In this document: in pieces, positions 1 to 8,700 of the stretch | Layout of the letters: the number at the start of each line of letters is the position of its first letter | Position numbering within the stretch: the stretch's first letter is position 1 | From: Linnemannia hyalina | Taxonomy: Eukaryota; Mortierellomycota; Mortierellomycetes; Mortierellales; Mortierellaceae | Direction: 5' to 3' | Assembly (NCBI GenBank): GCA_019671135.1 | Contig: JAHRHY010000003.1 | Coordinates: forward strand, 1 to 64,000 | Length of the DNA: 64,000 nucleotides | Notes under the pieces: model-generated | Seen by the model: the letters and a program-made list of their open reading frames with translations, nothing else | Told to the model about the DNA's origin: nothing | The model's database searches: none | Position numbers and translations under genes: made by a program

Positions 1-215
1 TTGTTGTGGATGCAAGGTGATCAGTTGAGATAATTGTAACTTTTGTCTGACTGATGGCTGTTGCTGATGATGACTGTTGGGTGTGTGAATGTAAGTAGCT
101 TGGTTGGAATCAGAAGTTGTGCTGGTGAACAAAGGTGAAGGAAGAAGAATGTGTTGCGGTGATCACCGAAGTGACCTGGCGCTGGTGGATTCAGTGATGT
201 GAGAAATAAAGACGG
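1..215 (-). repeat. Left-edge copy of the NACHT-module upstream region
   Basis: These bases align nearly throughout with about 11815-12030, which lies 0.65-0.9 kb upstream of the NACHT gene at 5761-11151, and in reverse complement with about 32720-32930 and 44210-44430 upstream of the other two NACHT genes. Shared landmarks include the run TTGCTGATGATGACTGTTG and GTGATCACCGAAGTGACCTG. Similarity fades after about 215. In this orientation the gene it would serve lies left of the window on the minus strand. Whether that gene exists cannot be seen here. Confidence 0.8.
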
Positions 216-559
216 GCGGTGGATTATCGAAGAGGAGAAGTTACAAGCTGTATTCATGTGCGAGACTGGTTGACCCAGAAAAGGAAACTGTAGTAATCAC
301 ATGATCTCCTTGCGAATGTGCACCATGATTAGCGTGGCAAAACAATGCAATGCATGGCAACATGATTGACTATCTATGCGAGGAATGGAAGGATGAAAGC
401 ATAGTTGATAGCATAGCACCCATAGCGCCTTGTGTACTACTTTCGCCGTTGAATATTTTCCTGATCTGTTTTCCCCACCCTCGATCTACTCCCTCCACAA
501 CCAGCAACAGCAGCACTGCCAAACCCCTTCCTCCAAACCATACAACAACCCAACGCTCC

Positions 560-2947
560 AACACCCTTTGACTCACCGCCACTACAGTCCTCGCAGGATT
601 CCTACCCTCCATTATCTCGGCCCAAATTCCTCCTATCATAACCTCCAGCATGGGTTTGCGACCGCTGACGAGAGCATGTTCTATATCCATGGTGGTTTCG
701 CCTATCGTGCTCCGTCTCAGGGTACAGGACCCCCAGACGCTCTCACCAACCAGATGTTCGCCCTGGATCTGACTGTCTCCTGGAGCGACTCCAGAGCTGT
801 GAGGCGCAACGTCACCACTATTGCTTAGCATTCTTTGTCGGTCACCAAGGATCAGCAACAAGTCTTCATGTGGGACTCATCTTACGGAGGCTCTTTTTCA
901 GCCCTCAACTTACACACCGCTTCATGGACCCCAACTTATCCTGTCCCGAAAGACCGCAGGATGAATGGGCTCCAGAGCGCAGTGAACCAAGTTACTAGAA
1001 TGATCATTGTCCTTAGTGCACGAAATGAGGGAATGCACACGATTGAGATGGTTCCTCCGATCACGGCAACGTCGTTCTACACCTTCACGATGTCCACTAT
1101 GCTGGCCGAAATTGCCGGTCTTTCTCATTACACTTTTGTCTGGTCAACTCTACGTTCTGAGATGCTGCTCTATGGTGGACATTCTGATAATAATCAGTTT
1201 AACCCTGTTCTTCGCCAGTTCGATAATGGTCAATGGAGTAATGTGCTAAGAAATCGCTTTCTTGTTTTTTTCTTGTTTTCTTTTTTTAGTGTTGCTGCTG
1301 CTGCTGTTACATTCAATTACATGATTTTCTGTATAGATACACGAAAAAATAGATGCTGATTGTCTATTTACTCCGCAGTATCTCTTTTTCTTTCCTCTTT
1401 TTCTTCACAGACAACTTCTGGCCGTTCACCAGGGGGTCACTGCATGATACCGGGTACATTGGAAAAGAGAGAGAGAGAGAGAGAAGTAGAACAACACGGC
1501 CCAAGAGCCCAAAAAAAAAAAAAGCTGATGGTCCACCACTGAGCGAAATCATTTTTCTTCTTTGCAATTCTTACTCCTTCTTGGCCTTGTTGTCCCTTTC
1601 TTTCGCTAACTTTTTTTACGATTTCGAAAACGAATACATACATGCATAGCGTACAATGGAGCCAAAATGGTGGTCTTTGGAGGATGTGATGTCGACGTGC
1701 ACTCAAGGCCTGACATCTTCATCCTGGACTCAAGGAACATCTGCGTCCGAAAAGGATACACGCTGCGACATGGCCTGCACCATCGGGGGCGACTACTTTA
1801 TCGTCTAGGGAGGTATGCTTGACCACTTCACACTTAGTTTCACTATTCTACACGAAAACTCTCCGTCACTTTCTCGTTCTCTCTTTCGTTTGTTCCTGTG
1901 TTTTTGCTGACTAGCGTTTTTTTGTGTTCCGTATATGTGCAAAGTAGGCAACAGGGACCTTACTGTGCTGCTGAGTAGCGTACCATTGATCTACAACATT
2001 AGGGAAGACAAGTGGGTCAACCGGTTCTCGCCCATCTTACCAACTGACGGGCCGCCAACACCAAGATCATCGACAACGTCTGGTCCAATTCCAGGACCCA
2101 CAAACCCAACACCGAACACCTCTCCTTCTTCAGGTTCCAACGCAGCGGCGATAGGCAAAGGAGTAGCGGGCGATGCAGTCATCTTGAGGCTTTTGGTGTT
2201 CCTCTTTTACCGGAGACGCAAGCAGGTCAACTCCAAGAGTGGACATGCACCGGATTCCTCCGCGACGCCATTAGACGGTTCTGCTCCTCCTGCCCCTCCT
2301 ACTCCTCCTTCTGCTACCCGACGCGACATTGAGTTTCCACCTTATCCGCCCAACCAACCTTGGTCCGTTTCATCTCCACCTCCGCTGCAACCATATCCTG
2401 TAAGCATCCAACTCGAGTACAATGGCATGGAACCCATCGTCCGGACCGAACCTCTCGTATCCTCTGACAACCACCCCGGCCAAATGGATTCCTACTCCTC
2501 CGCAGCCCACAAGGGCAAAACGTCTATGCCGACAATGGCGGTATTGAGGACAATGAACCGTTTGCCTACGGCTCCAATATCGACAAGGACAACAACCGTC
2601 GCAATTCCGACTTCTTCGGACCTCGGAACCCTCAAGAATACACGCCGACAGCAACAAAGAAGCCTCACGACCTCCAATACCAACCTATGAACCCGACTGC
2701 AATCGGCCAGGAGTGTGAGGCATACTCACAGCGGCGTAATGGTCCTCAGGGTGACGGAACGAATGTCGCGGTCGTTAGCAGTGGTGCTGGTGGAGGAGGA
2801 GGTGGTGGTATGGATGGACTGGGTTTGAGGCAGCAGATTACGTATATACAGGCACAGAACCAGGATATTGGGCGTGTAATGATGGAGCAACAGCAGATGT
2901 TGCGTAAACTACAGGACCTGCTCGATTCGAAAGGAGAGAACGCGTAA
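560..2947 (+). pseudogene. Kelch-repeat (galactose-oxidase-like) single-pass membrane protein, decayed
   Basis: The pieces line up in the usual order for fungal kelch membrane proteins: a signal-peptide-like stretch near 570-625 in another frame, a kelch blade with FYIHGG near 680, LLYGGHSDN near 1170, KMVVFGG near 1664, a DMACTIGGDYF blade near 1770, a hydrophobic span followed by YRRRK near 2165-2220, a Pro-rich cytoplasmic tail, and a Gln-rich coiled-coil C-terminus (about 2830-2940). Introns at 1243-1410, 1454-1649 and 1813-1944/1947 keep GT-AG ends and join kelch-compatible frames. Lesions are an in-frame TAG at 826-828, TAG at 1806-1808 where a Trp is expected, and frameshifts near 650, 1755 and 2515. 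The family is clear from motif spacing; the ligand or role is unknown. It is most likely non-functional. Confidence 0.75.
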
Positions 2948-3169
2948 CGCCGACTATATAAATAATTAAAGCTCATCATCTCCCCCCTACCCCTTTTTTG
3001 CACATGCCACAAGCACTGTACATATACTACGCGTCTATTCTGCTTTCTTTTGAATTATGGGGCTGTATTAATTAGAAATATTTAGTGTGGTGTGCAGATG
3101 TATATGCTTCTCTAATCCCTGTGTTTAAATTTGGGTACTCACACCTTTCTACACCTTCATTTATGGCTT

Positions 3170-4390
3170 GGAGTTCTTCACGAACTTGAGGACGACGGTC
3201 GAAACGACGCTGACAGCCATGACAAAGCCAACCCAGAGCTGCAGTAGACGGCGGTTGATCCCTTGACTGATATCCAATAATGCGCCCCCCGACAGGTGAG
3301 CCGATCAACGTTCCGACTGCAATGCCTCCATACACGATTCGCATCATACTCGCCGAGCAATAAATACTGAAAAAAAATACCCTGTCGAGAGTGAGTAGCG
3401 TGGTAGCCAAATATCAAGAGACTAGTGCATCACAAATGTATCGAGTTAGATTACGTACCATAGAGATGAGCGGCGACGGTGGAGACGATGGCGAACAAAG
3501 GAGTCAGAGAAGAAACCGTAGAGGATACAGGAGGTAGTCATCATGGGGACGGATGTGCCGGTAAATATCCATACGATCAGGATACTCAGCGAAACGCAAT
3601 TGGTCGAGATGAGGAGCGTGTTGATATCACCGATGTCGTCGCTCGCCAGACCCGACACTCGTCCGAGTGCACTCGGTCCGTTCAGAATACCGATCAGCAG
3701 TGAGGCTGTCGACACTGACACTCCGTTCTTTTGTGCATAGGCTAGAGCGAAAAAAAATATATGAAAAGTATCCATTAGGAAAACCAGTAACTAGGGTCAC
3801 ACAAAAGAATGCCCGCCGCGACAAGAAAAAAAGAGCATGAGACAGTGTCGATGTTACCTTGGGAGGAAGTAGTAGGGATTAAAGTATCCATTAGCAAAAC
3901 AAAGAAAGAAAGGACAACAAGGATCAATAGCCGAACTTCCTTTAGCACTGTGAAATCCATGACCTGTCGCTTCGGTTTCGGAACCCTCACCGCCGCATCC
4001 TTCAACTCCTGAAGTTCCTTCTCGCTGGTCGCAGCCGATTGTTCCTACTTTAGTCGTTTCGCGCGATCCTTTCCAGGCTCGACACCGGCCTTGAATAGTG
4101 CTGATGCAGGGATGAGGATGACGACGCGGACGATCGCCATGGTTCGGACTGCCCAGCAATATCCGATCTTTAGGAAGAATGTGGTGACGGGCGAGATGAT
4201 GAGTCCTCGTAAGCCTTCCTGCAACAGCGATGATGGCTGCGAACCCACGACGCCTACATATTTGGTAAACAAACAGTACGCTCGTTAGCGAAAGAAAAAA
4301 AAAGGCGGAGAGGGCGAATAACGCATTCTCATGCATGTTCCTGCCCATCACAGAAAAACAAATCAAAGGGAAGAAAGCCAAGCTGGCACC
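3170..4390 (-). pseudogene. MFS transporter of the monocarboxylate (MCT/MCH-like) type, 5'-truncated and decayed
   Basis: Reading right to left on the minus strand, fragments in shifting frames give the second half of an MFS monocarboxylate-type permease. They run from LAFFPLICFSV near 4375, through GLIISPVTTFFLK (4170-4210), a basic cytoplasmic loop RVPKPKRQ near 3985 and a hydrophobic helix LILVVLSFFVLL, to GRVSGLASDDIGD near 3640 (the loop motif before a helix) and a last helix near 3215-3260 ending with a Lys-rich tail at 3180. Several frameshifts and intron-like breaks (for example near 3420-3450 and 3740-3780) separate them. The first helices are absent: similarity stops at about 4400, where unrelated sequence begins. 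Fungal relatives are often called MCT-like although many transport other solutes, so the substrate is not inferable. Confidence 0.65.
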
Positions 4391-4399
4391 CAGACTCAG

Positions 4400-4757
4400 G
4401 AAGACATAACAAGACGGAGGCTAGATGAATGCAATACTATTGTAGATCTTTGCTGGTGCCAGACGTGAAGAACCGTGAAGGCACATGAGAGAGATAAAAT
4501 GAGAAGAGGGGACCAATGAGGGGTGGCTTTTTATGGTATACGTGAGAGCAACTTTTTTTGGGGGCACCAAGGATCCGCAACGTCCTCGCTGTGTGCCCTG
4601 GGATGCGGGTTCTTCACCGCGAGAACCTCCAGGCAGACGGCGAGCCCACCAATAATATATTTTCAATTTCATTTATATTTTGCATTTTCCAATAAACCTT
4701 TCTTCCTTTCTTTCGTACTTCACCGCTCTTTTTTTTAGGCGCACAGGCGCACTAAAT
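4400..4757. other. Spacer between the truncated MFS relic and module A
   Basis: No gene is seen. The stretch replaces the missing 5' half of the MFS transporter and ends in an AT-rich and T-rich run (about 4660-4740) just before the decayed partner gene of module A. Confidence 0.5.
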
Positions 4758-5580
4758 ATGGCGGGACCACCGTCTCTCGTCGACCACCCTCAAGATTTCC
4801 GAGAAATTATCGCGACACAACTCTCCTTGACGACTTTGCCCGCTGTGCTCGCCTTTACCAAGCCTAGTGGATCTTGTTCCACCCTCAAATTTGGTGCCGT
4901 ACCGACTATCGAGACCAAGAGTGGACAGTGGACGCGACGTGAACACCACTGGAAAATAACAAGCGATACAACGGTGTTGATGTCTAGGCGTATGCGGACA
5001 TCACGCGAGCCATTGCCGGCAGGTCCGCGACAGACTACACCTACAAAGATATGCACCAAGAGAGTATGGATCTCCAATGTGCAGTCTGTGCACAACAGTC
5101 GCTTGACAAGGCTGAGAGAGGTGGGTCTCGGCATTGGGATCTCCAAGAGCAGTTGGAGCTAGGAATCGTCAGGGAACTCCTTTTGAAGAGTGCCAATACT
5201 ACGATTGCCTCGCATTGTCGCTCGACAGGGGAATAGACCTTCTTGGAGATCTCATGGAGCGGCGCATATTGGGTGTAACAGGTACGGAGATGTACATTGA
5301 CCGTGATAAGGAGTCAGAGTGGATCATGGCCAACGGACCCAGGAAAGATCTTCTTACCCGCACTGCGCTTTCTCATTCGACACCTCGGTAGGGTCAGAGT
5401 TGGAGTCTGAGTTAAACGAGTGGGTCATTATTGGTTCTATTAACGACCTTAAGGAGGGTAGCGGCTCTGAGGATAGCGAGGGATATGGCCAAGGTGGTTG
5501 CTTGAGCAAGACGAATAGTCAGCAAATGGTGAGCATTAATCCTCCTGCATTGCCCGAATACTCAAGAGATTCACCGAAAA
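4758..5580 (+). pseudogene. Decayed gene of unknown family converging on NACHT gene A
   Basis: An ATG at 4758 opens a reading frame beginning MAGPPSLVDHPQDF. The same protein can be followed through frame changes: a piece containing GRSATDYTYKDMHQES (about 5020-5065), DKAERGGSRHWDLQEQ (about 5110-5155), YYDCLALSLDRGIDLLGD (about 5200-5250), RRILGVTGTE and WIMANGPRK (about 5260-5350), and an acidic Ser/Gly-rich end near 5400-5480. Lesions include a frameshift near 4970, an in-frame TAG at 4985-4987 and frameshifts near 5170 and 5390. I do not recognise the family. Equivalent broken copies sit at the same place in modules B and C. The 3' end lies about 180 bp from the NACHT stop codon, separated by an AAC-rich microsatellite. 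Confidence 0.6.
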
Positions 5581-5596
5581 AAATAAAAAAAATGAC

Positions 5597-5647
5597 TACA
5601 ACTTCAACTACAACAACGAACAACAACAACAAAAACAACAACAACAA
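5597..5647. repeat. AAC-rich microsatellite between partner gene and NACHT gene A
   Basis: An imperfect (CAA)n run. Complementary (TTG)n runs occupy the equivalent place in module B (about 39166-39293) and module C (about 50622-50690), with different lengths in each. Confidence 0.8.
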
Positions 5648-5760
5648 TGGTTCAAAAAATACAATACATTTAATGGCTATTTGTAATGTTCTCAGGATTC
5701 ACAGTTTGAAAAGGAAAAGGTTATGGTGAGTGTTGGTTGGAACAAGGAAACTAGCAGGCC

Positions 5761-8700
5761 CTACGCGCCTGATCCTTCTCCCTCATGGACCAAAGAACTG
5801 TCGACGGCACCGCGCTGGACTAGCAGCTTCTGGTTCATCGGGCTCAGATCTGTCGCGTCCTTAGAGATAAGACCCTCGGCACAAAGGATTCTTTTGTTAA
5901 ATCCCCAAAGCATCCTCACAACCACGCTTTCGCCGTCGATCGATACTCGCCACACTCGGACAGATTCACCATGGCCATGCGTGACAAACTCCATGGGGGT
6001 AACTGGATTCCAAGAAATATTGAGAATATCGACGAAAAATCCACGGACCACGCATTTACTCTGCCAATACTCCAACTCGCCTTCTTGCCATCGACCCCAC
6101 AATCGGACCGTCCTGTCTCCGCCGCCGGAAGCGATCCACTGACCGCAAGGTGAATAGGCGACGGAGAAGATTCTTGCATTGTGTCCATCCAACTGGATAC
6201 TAGGCTCCTGCGATTGACCGTCCCAGAGATATATCGAGCCATTGCCGCCGCCGACGGCTAGTTGCTGGCCGATAGGAGAATATGCCAGCGCCCCGACGGC
6301 TTCTTGCTCCAGCTGCAAGGACGACAAAAGGTTTCCTGACTGAGGATCGAAAACACGAACGGAGCCATCGGAAAAACCAATCGCAAGCTGGTGTCCGGCG
6401 GACGAGAAGGTCACGGTGCTACGGCCAAAGCCTCCGTTATTCTCGATGTCAATGATAACATGATGCTCCTTGACGGTGGTGTCATGAAGATCCCACAGCC
6501 AAATACTGGCCTTCCAGCCCCAAGCAGCAACCCATCGACCACAAGGCGAATAGGCGACAATGGTGAGAGCGAACTGTTCAACTTTGAAGACAGATCCTGC
6601 TGCACAGGTTAGGAGGTCCCATACTTGGACATAACTGTTTTCAACGACGGCCGCTATCTGATTGCCATCAGGTGAAAAATCCACATTCCTCACCGAAAGT
6701 AGTTCCGGGTAAAAATCCACATCTCTCACCGAAACTAGTTCCGGAAACTGAAACGCGTTCGGCAGAGATCGTCCTGTCGCTGAATCCCATTGTTGCACGC
6801 TGCGGTCACTGGCGCCCAGAATCGAAAGCCCGTCAAAAGAGTAAGCCGCCTTGAATAACCGATCGACTCGATGTCCCTCCGGCTCAACGCTAGACCAGCT
6901 AGAGCTCAGATCCCACAGGCGAACTTTCTTATCGAAACCTCCCGATGCAATTCGAAGACCATTTGGAGAGAAGGCAACGCTTCGCACGGTTTCGTTGTGA
7001 CCAAACAAAACGAGAGTAGGGGTCCCAGTCGATGCATCCCAAAGTCTCACGGTCTTGTCTTCGCTGGCAGAGGCGATCCATTGGCCGTTTGGAGAGAATG
7101 CGACTCCTTTGACGTCACTAGTGTGGCCCTGTAGGGCTGGCCCTGGCTCATAGGAGACCGCATCCCAAAGCTGCAAAGAGCGGCCTTGGGTGAAGGCAAT
7201 CCACTTGCCATCAGGAGAATAGGCACGACACATATTGATTTCAAACGGGGCGTCAAACTCACGCACCAGCTCTCCTGTCTCCGCATCCCAGAACCGAATA
7301 ATCGCTTCCCCATCCACCGATACGAGCTGTCGACCATCTGAGGAAAACTTGACACCCATGACACCTCTCGTATGATCCTCCAGGACAAGGAGACACTCTC
7401 CAGTCTGCGAGCTCCACAGTCGCACTGTTTTCTCGTAACCGGCCGATGCGATCAGCTTGCCACAAGGTGAATAGTCCACCGAATATATGACTTCGGTGTG
7501 CCCCTTCATAGCCAGCAATTCCTCGTCGCTCGTGACATCCCACACTCGTACAGTCTGATCTTTGCCACCGAACGCAATTTGTTGGCTGTCAGGTGAGAAT
7601 ACAACGCTGAAAACTAACCCAATGTCTCGAATCTGCAGAACTCTTGTCCATGAGGTGGTGCTATAAACATCGACACCATCCTCCCCAAGCCCCGCAGCAA
7701 GCATCGTCCCGTCAGGCGAGTAGGTGCAGAACATCACTTCGCTCTCCATCTCAAGATAGGCCAACTCCCCAAACCGAACGTCCTTCAGCTGCGCCCCGCT
7801 CAGATCCGCCTGCCGCAACCAGCTCCTCGATAAATCGGCTCCCGTCAGGTTGGCTCCTTGGAACTGCGCAGAGTCGAATTGGCCCTCGGTTAGGTCGGCT
7901 CCAGGAATATTGACCCCGCGAAGGTCGGCACCGTTGAATAACACGCCGGCTCGGACCAGGATTGTGATTGCGTTGGTTGCGGCGATGGCTGCACTTTCGT
8001 CGGTCTTGGACAGGTCGATAACGGCACGGAGTTGATGTTCAAAATCAGGGTTCGACTTCACGCGATCGCACAGGAACTGGATGATAGACGACTCAGGGAG
8101 CAGGTTTCGTCGGAACAAAGGGCCCTTGACATCAAATAACGAACGACTACAACATTCGTCGGATTCGGCGTCATCTTCTTCATCATCCTCGTTGTCAGCC
8201 TTGATCGGGTCGTAGATGGCTCGAGAGAGAAAGTATTCGAGCATTGAGCGATGCACAAATCGGAACTGGTTGCCTGCACGGGTCAATGGCGACGACTCCC
8301 GCAACAGTCGGATCTCTGGCTGTGGACCAAAGAACTCAGCTTTCCATGTGTTTTTGTCGCTCAAATGGACATACTTGACCACTGGCTTTCCTTCCTGCCG
8401 GTCAAAGATAGCTCGTGCCAGTTTGGTAGCGTAGTCGAGACCCAGAGAATTAAAACCCGCACTGACCAGTTGGTTTAGCATGTCGCGGTCTTCCATCGAC
8501 AAGGCATTGTTCCTCTCCAGCCGTCGCTTGTTCACATCAAGCCAATGGTTGACGAAGGTGTCATAGAGGTGGGCTCGCGTGATCTCGATCGTCGACAGAT
8601 CCTGCTTGCCCTCAGTCACGCCTGGCAGTGCCTCCAGCGACAACGACAAGAGGAAGGGATTCCTGACCAGATCAAGTAGGTTGGGAATCGTGGTGAGCCT

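Noticed and set aside
4758..5580. Naming the convergent partner as a Crinkler-type or kinesin-related protein
   Set aside because: Passing resemblances of single words were too weak; no diagnostic motif is present, so it is left as unknown.
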